64,000 bases of DNA from Nonomuraea sediminis (GCF_018531495.1 NZ_JAHDTI010000013.1:186001-250000); one strand, 5' to 3'; numbered from the stretch's first letter, positions 1-9,133 are shown. Notes: a model not told the origin generated them from the letters alone. A program made the numbers and translations.

Positions 1-2
1 CT

Positions 3-2594
3 CCGAGCGCCGACAAGGTGAGCGTTGACCCGCCCACCGGCTCCACCGCGACCACCACCGTCACCAACGCACGCGGCTGGGTGACCGAGCTGGACCAGTA
101 CCAGGGCGGCGCGCCGACCGGGCCGGCCGACGTCACGCGGTACGGCTACGACAAGGCCGGGAACCTCACCTCGGTGACGGACCCGTCGGGCAACGTCTGG
201 CGGTACACCTACGATCTGGCGGGCCGGAAGACCGGCTCGGCGGACCCGGACCGGGGAACCACCACCTACGCCTACAACGATGCGAACGAACTGGTCTCCA
301 GCAAGGACGCCGAAGGGCGCGAACTCTTCTACGCCTATGACGAGCTGGGCCGCAAGACCGCACTCCGGGACGGCTCCGCGACGGGGACGTTGCGGGCGAG
401 CTGGACGTTCGACACCGTCGCCAAGGGCCAGCCCGCCTCGGCCACCCGCTACGTCAACGGTGCCGCCTACACAACGGCGATCACCGGGTACGACGACGGT
501 TACCGCGCGACGGGCAGCACGCTGACGATCCCCCCAACCGAGGGCAAGCTGGCCGGAACCTACCCGGTTTCCTCCACGTACGCCCTGACGGGCCGACTGG
601 CCACGACTACCCTTCCGGCCGCAGGAGGGCTGCCCGAGGAGACGCTCACCTACGGTTACGACGCCCTGGACAACCAGGTGACGTTGACCGCAAACGGCAC
701 CAACTATGTCGGTAACACCAAGTACACCGCTTACGGCGAGATCGGGCAGATCACGCTCGGCACCCCCGGCAAGCAGGTGTGGCTGACCAACGAGTACGAG
801 GACGGGACCCGGCGGCTCATCCGCGCGGTGACCGACCGGGAGATGTCCGGCAAGCGCCAGGCCGACGTCACCTACGGCTACGACGAGACCGGGAACATCA
901 CCCGGGTAGCCGACCAACCCAGCTCGTACACCGGGGTGCCCGCCGACTACCAGTGCTTCACCACCGACTACCTACGGCGGATCACCGAAGCCTGGACCCC
1001 ATCGGGAGGTACCTGCGGAACGCCGGCCAACTCCGGCATCGGCGGGCCGGCCCCGTACTGGTCGTCGTACACCTTCGACAAGTCGGGCAACCGGACGGCC
1101 GAGACCAGGCACGCGACCACGGGCGACACCGTGCTCACCCTGGCCTACCCGGCCTCGGCCGGATCCGGACCCCACCGGGTCTCCTCGGTCAGCACCAAGA
1201 AGCCTGACGGCTCGACGGCGCTCGACTCCTACGCCTATGACAAGGCGGGTAACACCATCAGCCGCGGCGCCCAGTCGCTGGCCTGGGACCCGGAAAGCAG
1301 GCTCGCCGCTGTCACGGAAGGCGGCAAGAAGACCGAGTTCGTGTACAGCGCGGACGGCGAACGCCTCCTCCGCAGGGACCCTGCCGGGACCACGCTCTAC
1401 GTCGCGGGCATGGAATTCCGCCTGTCCGGCGACACGGTCACCGGCACCCGGTACTACACCCACGCGGGCATCACCGTCGCCGGCCGGACCGGAGCGTCGG
1501 TGACCTGGATCTCCAGCGACCACCACGGCACCGGCCAACTGGCGATCAAGGCCGACACCCTCGATGTCGTACGGCGCCGCGCCACACCGTTCGGCGTGGA
1601 ACGCGGCGGCCCCGCGGCCTGGCCGGACGAGCGCGGTTTCCTCGGCGGCGACCGCGACCCCTCCACTGGTCTCACCCACCTCGGCGCCCGCGAATACGAG
1701 CCCACAACCGGCCGCTTCATCTCCGCCGACCCGGTCATCAACACCCGGGACCCGCAACAGATGAACGGCTACGCGTACGCCGGCAACAACCCCCTCGTCT
1801 GGAGCGACCCCTCGGGCCTGGTCCCCCTCGACCCCGACACCGGCCGCCCCATCAACGAACACCACGACGGCCAGAAGGGCACCCCCTGGACCGGAGTCCA
1901 GCCCCGCAAGCCCATCTGCTCGGGCGGCTACTGCATCGGCAGCCCAAGGGTTCCGAAGCTGAAGTCGATGGATGACGATTTTCCGCGCGATCCCAAGCAG
2001 CGCCCGACCAAGGACGACCGCTTCCTTTCCAGCAAGTTTCATTTCATGCTCGCGGGCTGCACTTTCCTCAACGGGGCCGGCGCCAGCTACGATGGAAAAT
2101 GCGGCGACTGGGATGACGGTATCGCCGGATTCAGCCACTACTTGAACGGAAACGGCGAGGACTTCGCATTCGACCTCGAAGAGGCTTATCGCGAGGACGA
2201 AAAAATCCGTGCGGGGATTGACGCGGAGATCGAGAGGGTCGTGGCCAACGCGGGAATTCTGGCCGCGCTCAGTGGCAGCGACTCGTTCGAAATCACCGGC
2301 GAGAACCACCGTCAGGCCGGCGCGTCAACGAAGAACTGGGTCGCGGCGCTGAACTCCTACAACTTGTGGAGCAGCGCCGAAGTGCAGGCCGTCGACGGCA
2401 AGATCACGATGATGACGATCACGCTGCATGGCGTCGACCGCTACAACTTCAACCACAACATGGGATTCGAGGGAATTCCTGACGAAAAAGGCGGCAGGCT
2501 GTCGACGGTCGGGCTCGCGCACAACTTCACCCAGACCGGCACGATGACCAGGACGATCACGTGGGTCCCGGCTCCGGGAGCCGGTGCCCGGTAA
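3..2594 (+). CDS. RHS repeat-associated core protein with polymorphic C-terminal tail (5' partial)
   Basis: This is the C-terminal part of a large RHS/YD-repeat protein. The frame is open to the window edge, so the GTG at 18 is not the true start. YD repeats such as YGYDKAGNL and YTYDLAGRK fill about the first 450 codons. The RHS core signature follows (EYEPTTGRFISADP, then GYAYAGNNPLVWSDPSGL near 1770-1820). Such proteins form a shell that encloses and delivers a variable C-terminal effector. The tail from about 1820 to 2594, roughly 258 residues, matches no toxin fold I can name and uses noticeably more A/T at wobble positions, as expected for an exchanged cassette. No small immunity-like gene follows directly. 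The RHS identity is certain; the tail function is unknown. Confidence 0.93.
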   Translation, partial: PSADKVSVDPPTGSTATTTVTNARGWVTELDQYQGGAPTGPADVTRYGYDKAGNLTSVTDPSGNVWRYTYDLAGRKTGSADPDRGTTTYAYNDANELVSSKDAEGRELFYAYDELGRKTALRDGSATGTLRASWTFDTVAKGQPASATRYVNGAAYTTAITGYDDGYRATGSTLTIPPTEGKLAGTYPVSSTYALTGRLATTTLPAAGGLPEETLTYGYDALDNQVTLTANGTNYVGNTKYTAYGEIGQITLGTPGKQVWLTNEYEDGTRRLIRAVTDREMSGKRQADVTYGYDETGNITRVADQPSSYTGVPADYQCFTTDYLRRITEAWTPSGGTCGTPANSGIGGPAPYWSSYTFDKSGNRTAETRHATTGDTVLTLAYPASAGSGPHRVSSVSTKKPDGSTALDSYAYDKAGNTISRGAQSLAWDPESRLAAVTEGGKKTEFVYSADGERLLRRDPAGTTLYVAGMEFRLSGDTVTGTRYYTHAGITVAGRTGASVTWISSDHHGTGQLAIKADTLDVVRRRATPFGVERGGPAAWPDERGFLGGDRDPSTGLTHLGAREYEPTTGRFISADPVINTRDPQQMNGYAYAGNNPLVWSDPSGLVPLDPDTGRPINEHHDGQKGTPWTGVQPRKPICSGGYCIGSPRVPKLKSMDDDFPRDPKQRPTKDDRFLSSKFHFMLAGCTFLNGAGASYDGKCGDWDDGIAGFSHYLNGNGEDFAFDLEEAYREDEKIRAGIDAEIERVVANAGILAALSGSDSFEITGENHRQAGASTKNWVAALNSYNLWSSAEVQAVDGKITMMTITLHGVDRYNFNHNMGFEGIPDEKGGRLSTVGLAHNFTQTGTMTRTITWVPAPGAGAR

Positions 2595-2661
2595 TTGTCG
2601 AGGGCGGGTGGCAGGAATCCCCCACTCGCCCCTCTGCCTCGCATCACAAGGAGCTGAACAA

Positions 2662-5592
2662 TTGTTATCGGCATTTGGAAAATGTTCGAAGGCCGCCGCT
2701 CTGGTAGCGGTGGCTGTTGTGGGGGCGATGTTGCCGCTGGCAGCCGTACAGTCCGCGGATGCGGCGACGGAGGCGAATGAGCGGTCGGCCATGACGGTAG
2801 CGACGAAGTCGGGGCACCGGGTGGAGGTGCTGGATCAGCGGGCACCGGGAACACGGGTGTTCGCCAACGCGAACGGCACGCTGACCGCCGAATTCACCGC
2901 GAGCGGCACCTCCACCAGTACCGGGATGTGGAACTGGAACAAGATCCGGAGCCAGTACCCCGACGACAACTATTGGGGTGCGCAGGGAACGGTCGGGGAG
3001 GTCGGATACGAGGACTCCACACACAACAGAGAATGGCGGCTGCTCTTCCAGTTCCCGCTGAACTCCGTTCTCTCCGGGGCGACCATCCTCAGCGCCGGCG
3101 CGAAGGTCAACGTCGTGTCCGCGAACGCCTGCGCGAACACCGCGCTCAACTTGCACCGGGTGGAGCTCAACGACCTCAGCAAGACCACATGGAACAATTC
3201 TGCGGGCCTGTGGGCGAACGGCTGGATGTCGAGCGCGTTCGGCTGCGGTGACGCCAACGGGCTCTGGTTCGGGTCGAACGACACCTTCAAGAACTACATT
3301 CAGGGGAAGGTGAACGGCGGGGCGGGCACGGTCGCCTTCGGGATCAACTCCGCGACCGACGGGGTGCTCAAGAAGGTCGCGCCGAAAGACACCTCTCTGG
3401 TGATCACCTACAACCACGCGCCGAACGCGCCGAGCGGGCTCGCCGTGGTCGGGGCATCGTCGTGCGGGTATGGCACCGGACGCGCCTTCCTCGGCACCGA
3501 CCAGCCGCAGTTCTCCGCGACACTGTCAGATCGGAACGGCGACACGGTCGGCGGGCGGCTTCAGGTGGTGCGCAAGAGCGACGGCGCGGTGGTCTACGAG
3601 GATCCGCCCGCGGGCCAGAGCCCCGCTCTCGCGGTTCCCAACGGCACCAGCCGCACCTGGCCGGCCACGTCCGCGCTGGCTCCCGGCGTGGCCTACACCT
3701 TCCGGGTGCAGACCTGGGACGGGCTCGCGGCAAGCGACTGGAGCACGGGCTGCGACTTCGAGGTCGACACCACCAGCCCGAACAGTCCGCAGGCGGTCGC
3801 GCTGTGCTCGGCTCCATGCGATCCGGAACTTGGCATGCCCGTCGGGGCGATCAGGGATGTCCGCTTCAAGCCCGGCGGCGGCGACACCGATGTCATGAAA
3901 TATCGGTACGGCTTCTCAGTCGAGGCGCTCAGCATGACAGCCGCGGCCGGTGCCGACGGCACCGTGACCGTGCCGATCACCATGTGGAACACCGATACGA
4001 CGTTCCTGTACGTCAAGGCCATCGACAAGGCGGGCCGGGAAAGCTCGCAGGCGACCAGGGTGGAGGTGACGGCCAGGTCCAGCGGTGCCGCCCCGCGCGC
4101 CAGACGCGGCGATCTCAATGGCGACGGGCTCGCCGACATCGGTGCCATGACCTCCGACAACGGCCACCAGAACACCGTCTGGAGCTGGTTGAACACGGCG
4201 AACGGCGCGTTCTCCCCAGTTGGCGTCGAGCTGAACAACTCTTACGCGTCCACGGCCATCCGCACCCTCCAAAGCGACTTCGACGGGGACAAACTGGCCG
4301 ACGTGGCGATGCTCCGGCAGGAGCCGAACGACCGGATCACCATGTGGGTCTACCGATCCGACGGCAGCAGGTACCTGCCACCGTCGAACGCCTGGTTCGA
4401 CACCGCGTCCGCCGGTGGCTGGAAGCTCGACTCCACCAATCCGGTCGCCGGGGACTTCGACGGAGACGGCAGGAGCGATGTCGGCCTGTTCTTCAACTAC
4501 GGTGGTTGCCGCACCAAGCTGTGGGTCTTCTACTCCACCGGCACGACGTTCACCGGATCCACCGACACCCCTGTCTGGGACAGCGGCGACAACGGCCACT
4601 GCCTCGACCGGTCCAAGCCGGTGACCGGCGACTTCGACGGCGACGGCCGGACCGAGATCGCGTCCTTCTACCGTACGGATGACGCCTGTGTCTGGAAGCT
4701 CATCACCTTCGAGCTGCCCGGCGCCAGAGGGGCGTTCACGCTGAACACCGGCGCGGGACAGAGCTCGAGCTGCTCGGACTGGAACCAGCTCAAGCCCATC
4801 GCCGGTGACTTCGACGGGGACGGCAAGGCCGACGTCGGCCACTTCTACAACTATGCCAACGGCCGTACGAAACTCTGGTTCCTCACCAGCAACGGCACCG
4901 GCTTCGGCGCGGAGACGCTCCGCTGGGACAGCGGCGACAACGCCTGGGACTGGGACAAGATCGAGGCTTCGACCGCCGACGTCAACAACGACGGCTATGA
5001 CGAGCCGGTCGTGGTCTACCGCTGCTGCGGCCCCAACCAGGCGAACGTCTGGTCGTTCCACCGGGCATCCGGCGGCTCCACGCACGCTCCGCGGCTGCGC
5101 TGGGACGGGCGGATCACCAGCGCCACGGGTGGATCCAAGGTTCTCGAGACCAAGAAGTACGAGATCGTGGCCTACCACAGCGGGAAGTGCCTGACCGTCT
5201 CCGGCGGCGGCACGGCCGACGGAACCGCACTCGTGCAGCGGACGTGCGACGGCACGAGCCAGCAGCGCTTCACCTTCGCCCGCCTGGGCGCCGCGCAGTA
5301 CCAGGTCAGCCCTACCCACACGACGGGTAAGTGTCTCGACATCCTCGGATCCAGCGGGGACAACGGCGGGCGGCTCGGCCAGTACACCTGCAACGGCGCG
5401 GCCAACCAGCGCTTCTCCGTTGATTACCGTTACGACGGCGTCACCGGCTATCTGATCGTCTCGGTGCAGGCCAGGCATAGCGGCAAATGCTGGGACGTGT
5501 ACGGCTTCAGCCAGGCGGACGACGCTCCGGTCTATCAATGGGACTGCTGGGGAGGGGCCAACCAGCAGTGGATTCTCAGACCCGTAGCTTAG
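2662..5592 (+). CDS. Secreted DNRLRE / FG-GAP repeat / ricin B-lectin protein
   Basis: A 976-residue exported multidomain protein. I chose the TTG at 2662 because AAGGAG lies 8 bases upstream and a Sec signal peptide follows at once, with a likely cut after SADAA near residue 37; the GTG at 2584 would sit inside the RHS gene. About residues 50-250 resemble the DNRLRE beta-sandwich. A fibronectin-like region follows. Six FG-GAP/VCBS calcium-binding repeats run from about 480 to 830 (DFDGDGRSDVGLF, DFDGDGKADVGHF and others). A ricin-type beta-trefoil closes the protein, with the QxW-type strands QQRFTF, NQRFSV and NQQWIL. It probably binds carbohydrate outside the cell. No catalytic domain is visible. 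The RHS gene ends 67 bases upstream in the same direction. Confidence 0.88.
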   Translation: MLSAFGKCSKAAALVAVAVVGAMLPLAAVQSADAATEANERSAMTVATKSGHRVEVLDQRAPGTRVFANANGTLTAEFTASGTSTSTGMWNWNKIRSQYPDDNYWGAQGTVGEVGYEDSTHNREWRLLFQFPLNSVLSGATILSAGAKVNVVSANACANTALNLHRVELNDLSKTTWNNSAGLWANGWMSSAFGCGDANGLWFGSNDTFKNYIQGKVNGGAGTVAFGINSATDGVLKKVAPKDTSLVITYNHAPNAPSGLAVVGASSCGYGTGRAFLGTDQPQFSATLSDRNGDTVGGRLQVVRKSDGAVVYEDPPAGQSPALAVPNGTSRTWPATSALAPGVAYTFRVQTWDGLAASDWSTGCDFEVDTTSPNSPQAVALCSAPCDPELGMPVGAIRDVRFKPGGGDTDVMKYRYGFSVEALSMTAAAGADGTVTVPITMWNTDTTFLYVKAIDKAGRESSQATRVEVTARSSGAAPRARRGDLNGDGLADIGAMTSDNGHQNTVWSWLNTANGAFSPVGVELNNSYASTAIRTLQSDFDGDKLADVAMLRQEPNDRITMWVYRSDGSRYLPPSNAWFDTASAGGWKLDSTNPVAGDFDGDGRSDVGLFFNYGGCRTKLWVFYSTGTTFTGSTDTPVWDSGDNGHCLDRSKPVTGDFDGDGRTEIASFYRTDDACVWKLITFELPGARGAFTLNTGAGQSSSCSDWNQLKPIAGDFDGDGKADVGHFYNYANGRTKLWFLTSNGTGFGAETLRWDSGDNAWDWDKIEASTADVNNDGYDEPVVVYRCCGPNQANVWSFHRASGGSTHAPRLRWDGRITSATGGSKVLETKKYEIVAYHSGKCLTVSGGGTADGTALVQRTCDGTSQQRFTFARLGAAQYQVSPTHTTGKCLDILGSSGDNGGRLGQYTCNGAANQRFSVDYRYDGVTGYLIVSVQARHSGKCWDVYGFSQADDAPVYQWDCWGGANQQWILRPVA

Positions 5593-5610
5593 TTCTGGCC
5601 TAAGAGTTGT

Positions 5611-5642
5611 GGATGTCCCGGATCGCGCGAGCCGGGACATCC
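5611..5642. terminator. Hairpin after the lectin gene
   Basis: Perfect 11-bp inverted repeat GGATGTCCCGG / CCGGGACATCC around a 10-base loop, 18 bases after the stop codon of the lectin gene. There is no T-tract, so it may end transcription weakly or act from either side. Confidence 0.7.
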
Positions 5643-5649
5643 ATATGTC

Positions 5650-5943
5650 CCAAATAGGGCGACTTTTGCCTGGTCCTCGTGCGCGCAGGCGCGGAGGAGG
5701 GCCAATTCGTTAGCAGGCGCTCTCACCTTCGTCTTCTTGTCGCACCACGCCACCTTCGGTACCTGATGGAACTACGACGCGGCCTCCCCGATCCAGAGCA
5801 CCTCCGGTTACCGCAACCTCGACGTCATCACCAGGATCGGCGCTACCCTGCACCCATTACTGGCGCGACTCCAAGCTGAAGTGCTCCGGGCTCACCCGGG
5901 GCCGGTACGGCTCAGGCGGGCCGCCTACCAGGTGGAGGGTCGG
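5650..5943. other. Intergenic stretch without a convincing gene
   Basis: About 290 bases with no open frame showing codon bias, a start and a ribosome site. One frame around 5735-5830 reads like a short broken protein piece interrupted by a stop, so this may be gene debris. I cannot assign it. Confidence 0.4.
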
Positions 5944-6388
5944 TCAGCCGGCCTTCACGGCGGAGGCGAAGTCCGGTTGCACGCCGAGTTGGGCGAGCAT
6001 CACGCTGATGCCGACGTAGCAGTTGAACTCCTTGATCTTGCCGTTCTCGATGTACCAGAAGTCGGCGGTAGGGATGTCGAGCTTGGCGCCGGTCGGCTGG
6101 ATGGCGCCGGCCGGAGTCTCGAACGGCCCGGTGAAGGTGCCGCGGATCGACAGCTCGACGGCCACGAGGTCGCCCATGACATGGAACCGGTGGAGTTCGC
6201 GGTGGATGTCAGGAGCCAGCTTGCCCAACCAGGTCGCCCAGGTGCTCGCCGCGGTAGCTGTCTCCGGCGACGACGTTGTTGAACACGCCGTCCTCGGCGA
6301 ACAGGTCGATGAATCCCTGGACGTCCAGGACGCTGCCCTCGGCCGCGTGGTACGCCTGCCGGACCACGGTCTCCGCGTCGGTCGCCAT
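5944..6388 (-). pseudogene. SnoaL-like (NTF2 fold) protein, frameshifted
   Basis: Two overlapping minus-strand frames together make one SnoaL-like ester cyclase/isomerase-fold protein of about 145 residues. The N-terminal part starts at ATG 6388 behind GGAAGGGGAA and runs through FIDLFAEDGVF to about 6225. The C-terminal part, in another frame, continues with LAPDIHRELHRF, FTGPFETPAG and DFWYIENGKIKEF to 5944. A single-base indel near 6225 separates them. Either the gene is dead or this is a sequencing error. SnoaL-fold proteins are often small enzymes or binding proteins; the substrate here is unknown. The gene follows the TetR gene on the same strand, so it is the probable regulatory target. 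Confidence 0.8.
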
Positions 6389-6414
6389 CACAGTTCCCCT
6401 TCCACGAGATAAAT

Positions 6415-6468
6415 CAAATGCTTGCTTAACATTATGGCTGAGATTGAAGTTGGTCAAGCAAGCATTTG
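6415..6468. promoter_or_regulatory. Inverted repeat upstream of the SnoaL-like gene
   Basis: CAAATGCTTGCTT at 6415-6427 is repeated inverted as AAGCAAGCATTTG at 6456-6468, a perfect 13-bp match with 28 bases between. It lies between the TetR stop and the SnoaL-like start. The half-site core CAAGC/GCTTG also occurs in the palindromes ahead of the TetR gene, so it is a likely operator for that regulator. Confidence 0.72.
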
Positions 6469-6473
6469 AATGA

Positions 6474-7097
6474 CTAAGGGCGGCCGTGGAAGGCGCCCGC
6501 CACCACCGGGACCACGAGTCGCTCGATCCGCTCCGCGGACATCGCCGCCAGCTCCGCGCCGATGGGCGCCAGCGCCAGCCAGTTCAGCATCCCGGCCGCC
6601 GCCCGGATGCGGAAGACCAGCTCCGCCTCCTCCACCTCGGGCAGGTCCGCCGTCAGCACGCGCAGCGCGTCGGTACGGGTCTGGGAGAACTTGGCGGCCA
6701 GCCGTTCCCACCCCTGTGGCGGGTCGATCCCTACGCGCGCCACCGTCCGCATGACCGCCAGCTCCTGCCCCCCGGCCGCCAGCGCGCGCACCATCGGCCG
6801 GGCGAAGGCCGCGGCCAGCTCGTCGAGCGTCGCGGCGGACTCCAGGGACCCGAGAGCCTCGATCTGCGCGTCGAGATACCGCTCCAGCGCGTGCTCGATC
6901 GCCGCGTCACACAGCGTCCTCAGCGAGCCGAAGTGGTAGCTCACCGCGGCGACGTTGGCCCCGGCCTTCTCGGTGATCTCGCGGAGGGTCACGCCTTCCT
7001 GGCCTCGCTGCGCGAGCGCGTCCAGCGCGGCCGTCAGCAGGCTGTCGCGCGTGCGCTGGCCGGCCTCCCGGCGCAGGTCCACCTTCTCCGCCCCCAC
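6474..7097 (-). CDS. TetR/AcrR-family transcriptional regulator
   Basis: A 207-residue repressor-type protein. The N-terminal helix-turn-helix is clear (about residues 15-60: TRDSLLTAALDALAQRG, then VTLREITEKAGANVAAVSYHF), followed by an all-helical ligand and dimerisation domain. The start at GTG 7097 has no good ribosome site; the GTG at 7082 is an alternative. The adjacent SnoaL-like gene lies downstream on the same strand. Two perfect palindromes with the same CAAGC/GCTTG core lie just upstream of the start and one more lies before the SnoaL-like gene. This suggests that it represses itself and its neighbour. The inducer is unknown. Confidence 0.9.
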   Translation of the reverse strand: MGAEKVDLRREAGQRTRDSLLTAALDALAQRGQEGVTLREITEKAGANVAAVSYHFGSLRTLCDAAIEHALERYLDAQIEALGSLESAATLDELAAAFARPMVRALAAGGQELAVMRTVARVGIDPPQGWERLAAKFSQTRTDALRVLTADLPEVEEAELVFRIRAAAGMLNWLALAPIGAELAAMSAERIERLVVPVVAGAFHGRP

Positions 7098-7102
7098 GGC
7101 CA

Positions 7103-7146
7103 GAACTCAAGCAGCCGCTTGAGTTCTTTGTCAAGCAGCTGCTTGA
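7103..7146. promoter_or_regulatory. Twin palindromic operators before the TetR gene
   Basis: GAACTCAAGC-4 bases-GCTTGAGTTC (7103-7126) is a perfect 10-bp inverted repeat. TCAAGCAGCTGCTTGA (7131-7146) is a perfect 16-bp palindrome. Both contain CAAGC/GCTTG and lie within 50 bases upstream of the TetR start, as expected for autoregulation. Confidence 0.78.
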
Positions 7147-7149
7147 ACA

Positions 7150-7700
7150 GCCACTGAGCCGGGGCGAACAGCCGGTAGATGGCGACGATCTCGAAGGGCC
7201 GCCCTGCAGCAGGGCGACGTCGAGCCCGCGCTCGTGCCCCGCGGCGATGAGCGACGATGCCGTGGCGGCGGTGGTCCTCCACCGTGGCGACGACGGAGAC
7301 GCCCGCGATCCCGTATCGGTCGAACAGCGCCGAGGTGCCCACCAGGCACCCCTCCGACGGAAGCTGCCCGGCTCGCCCGGCCGTTCCCGCTCGGCGGCGA
7401 GGACCCGTTCGCGTGGGCCGTGGGGGACGCCGAAGGAGGGCCCGTAGCAGCGGCGGCCGTCGACAGCGTCGATCCGCAACTCGCTCGGGCGGAGTGTCCA
7501 CGGCGGTCCAGGCGGAAGGCGATCACGATGCCGCCGGTCGCGAGAAGGCGGCGCGCCAGTTCGGGGCGGCCGTCCGGCCCAACCCACCAGAGGTACGGCA
7601 AGCCGCCGAGGCGCTCGCCGGCGTCCTCCGGCGAGGCGTGCGGGGCGACTCAGAGCACGCCGTTGAGCTACGGGTGCAGCACTCCGCCGCTGGCCGTGTT
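7150..7700 (-). pseudogene. Decayed GNAT acetyltransferase
   Basis: No single frame is intact, but successive minus-strand frames give a continuous GNAT-like protein. LPYLWWVGPDGRPELARRLL comes first, then GTSALFDRYGIAGVSVVATV with EDHRRHG (the acetyl-CoA loop region), then LIAAGHERGLDVALLQ in another frame, then FEIVAIYRLF in a third. At least two frameshifts, and probably a stop near the N-terminus, break it. GNAT enzymes acetylate small molecules or proteins; this copy cannot make a full product. Ends are approximate. Confidence 0.65.
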
Positions 7701-7820
7701 CGGAGCGGTCCTCGACCATGACTGGCCGCTCGCTCGTGGTCGTGGAGATCTTGCTCCCGATAGGCAGACATGAGCTGGAGACGTCTATCCCATCAGCTTC
7801 CGACCTGGCTTGAACACGTG

Positions 7821-7860
7821 GAGCGGGTACCGGGAATCGGACCCGCGCTGCCAGCTTGGG
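7821..7860 (-). repeat. tRNA-Gly 3'-end copy 1 (degenerate att-like site)
   Basis: This 40-bp segment matches the 3' portion of the tRNA-Gly gene (19065-19104) with a few mismatches. It is followed by a diverged form of the flank shared by the other copies, ending in TTAATGGCACGACGATC near 7939-7955. It is the leftmost copy and more diverged than the other full-length copies. Confidence 0.78.
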
Positions 7861-8017
7861 GATCTCGGCTCGTAGCGGCATTGACCTGTGGCTGAGGCCG
7901 TTCGTGAGCGACCGTTGTTGACCCCTCGCTGTCCCTCTTAATGGCACGACGATCAGCCCGCGACCTGGTGTTACTCGCGACGCGCGCACCCCCGCCCGCC
8001 TGAGATCACCTTGTGTC

Positions 8018-8090
8018 CCTGGTCTGCTCGGCTTGTCCCGGGTCGATGGCGGGCGGGATGATCAGGCTTCCACCTCAGCCACTTACGGCG
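8018..8090. repeat. Cassette inverted-repeat family, copy 1 (right arm only)
   Basis: This segment matches the right half of the long inverted repeats at 11643-11790, 15285-15374 and 17938-18085, including CGGGCGGGATGATCA. The left arm is lost or reduced. A conserved GC-rich stretch and a small membrane-protein gene follow, as after copy 3. Confidence 0.7.
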
Positions 8091-8158
8091 CTGGCACTCA
8101 GCACAGCCACATCCCGGAGGCGAAGCGCCCCCCGCCGGAGGCATGAAAGGGATTGTCT

Positions 8159-8497
8159 ATGCGCGTGTTGAGGCTCCTTGCGGACTTGTTCTGGCGAGTA
8201 GATGCGTTCTTGGGTGGCGATGTAAAGCCGCATCGCGGTCAGCGGTTCGCTGCGGCCCATCCTCTGCGCCTCGGGTTGATCGTAGGTTCCGCCTTCGGTG
8301 GGCTCTTTGGCGTCATCGTGTTGATCAGTGCCGCGCTCGGAGCGGAATACGCCTTCACGCTGTCTTCCTTGCTCGTTTGCCTCGGCGGTGCGGTCTTCAT
8401 GGGGGTCTTCTTCGTGGGCGTGGGCTACTTCGGGCGCTGGCAGCAACGGCACTACGGGTATTACCCGGCTCAGGATGAGCATGCCGGCAATTCATAG
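8159..8497 (+). CDS. Small two-helix membrane protein, paralogue of 15469-15798
   Basis: A 112-residue protein. The ATG at 8159 is preceded by AAAGG at 8 bases. A conserved N-terminus (LLADLFWRVDAFLGG) leads to two hydrophobic segments (about residues 37-60 and 67-90) and a basic C-terminal tail (YFGRWQQRHYGYYP). The gene at 15469 has the same upstream sequence, the same FWRVDAFLGG motif and the same layout, so the two are duplicates carried by different units of the tRNA-associated array. No known function. The pairing of a conserved upstream inverted repeat with the gene suggests that they move together. Confidence 0.75.
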   Translation: MRVLRLLADLFWRVDAFLGGDVKPHRGQRFAAAHPLRLGLIVGSAFGGLFGVIVLISAALGAEYAFTLSSLLVCLGGAVFMGVFFVGVGYFGRWQQRHYGYYPAQDEHAGNS

Positions 8498-8662
8498 CAT
8501 GAGCCGGTGGCCTTGCTCAGCGAGCGGTTGTCCTACCTGTAGAGCCATCCTTGAAAGGTTCCGCCTGCCCCAGACAATCGGGCGGTGGCAGGGGGATGAC
8601 CGATGAGGGGGAGTGGTCGGCGGCATAGACGGCAGCGGCCAAGATCCGGCAGGCTTGGCGAG

Positions 8663-8860
8663 ATGCGAGGAGAATTAATCATTCTGCTGGGGTGGGTGCT
8701 CTCTGCCCTGCTGCTGTTTCTGCTCATCTACAGCGCTATCCGCTTGGCGCTCAAACACGACCGTCGAAGCCGGATGCGCGAAGCTGCCCAACAGGCTCGC
8801 ATGGATCGGCTGAACGAACAGCGCGCCGCGAGGCCGTGGATGGACCGAGACGGCGGGTAA
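8663..8860 (+). CDS. Small single-pass membrane protein
   Basis: A 65-residue product from ATG 8663. It has one hydrophobic helix near the N-terminus (IILLGWVLSALLLFLLIYSA) and then a basic, probably helical cytoplasmic tail rich in Arg, Gln and Met. I recognise no family. It sits between the membrane gene at 8159 and an integrase fragment. Whether it is expressed is uncertain; no strong ribosome site is visible. Confidence 0.5.
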   Translation: MRGELIILLGWVLSALLLFLLIYSAIRLALKHDRRSRMREAAQQARMDRLNEQRAARPWMDRDGG

Positions 8861-8890
8861 CGGCGGCGAGTTTGGATGGGTGCGGCGGTA

Positions 8891-9028
8891 GGTCGCGCAC
8901 GAGCCGCACGGATCTACCTGCACACCACGGAAAAGCGGGACTAGATCATCGCTGATGCCCTCGGGAAGATCGCGGAAGCCGCGCTCAGTGAGGACGAGGA
9001 GCAAGATCAAGAGGTTATGGATACGTAG
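8891..9028 (+). pseudogene. C-terminal remnant of a tyrosine-recombinase integrase
   Basis: The frame reads ARAARIYLHTTEKRD, a stop, then IIADALGKIAEAAL and an acidic end. This resembles the end of actinobacterial phage/AICE-type integrases, in which the catalytic Tyr lies in a motif like AxIYLH. An in-frame TAG follows the Tyr region and nothing upstream belongs to an integrase. The stub ends about 40 bases before a hairpin and a tRNA 3' fragment, which is the position an integrase normally occupies beside attP. Confidence 0.7.
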
Positions 9029-9065
9029 CGGGCACGGAAGATCCGAAAGGCGCTGGAAACGATCA

Positions 9066-9133
9066 AGGCCCAGGTCTGGGATTTGCTCCCCGACCTGAGC
9101 CTGAGGTCGTTGGAGCCCGCGCTGTCAGCTTGG
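9066..9133. repeat. Hairpin plus truncated tRNA-Gly copy 2
   Basis: AGGCCCAGGTC and GACCTGAGCCT (about 9066-9102) form a hairpin like those beside copies 5, 6 and the intact tRNA gene. It is followed at 9112-9133 by GAGCCCGCGCTGTCAGCTTGG, a copy of the tRNA 3' sequence with the central TGACGGGAATCGA portion deleted. Confidence 0.68.

Noticed and set aside
972..5640. Long minus-strand frames opposite the RHS and lectin genes
   Set aside because: They mirror genes with clear domain content on the plus strand and show no start, ribosome site or motif of their own.
7234..7773. Plus-strand frames over the decayed GNAT region
   Set aside because: They lack codon bias and ribosome sites. The minus strand carries recognisable GNAT pieces.
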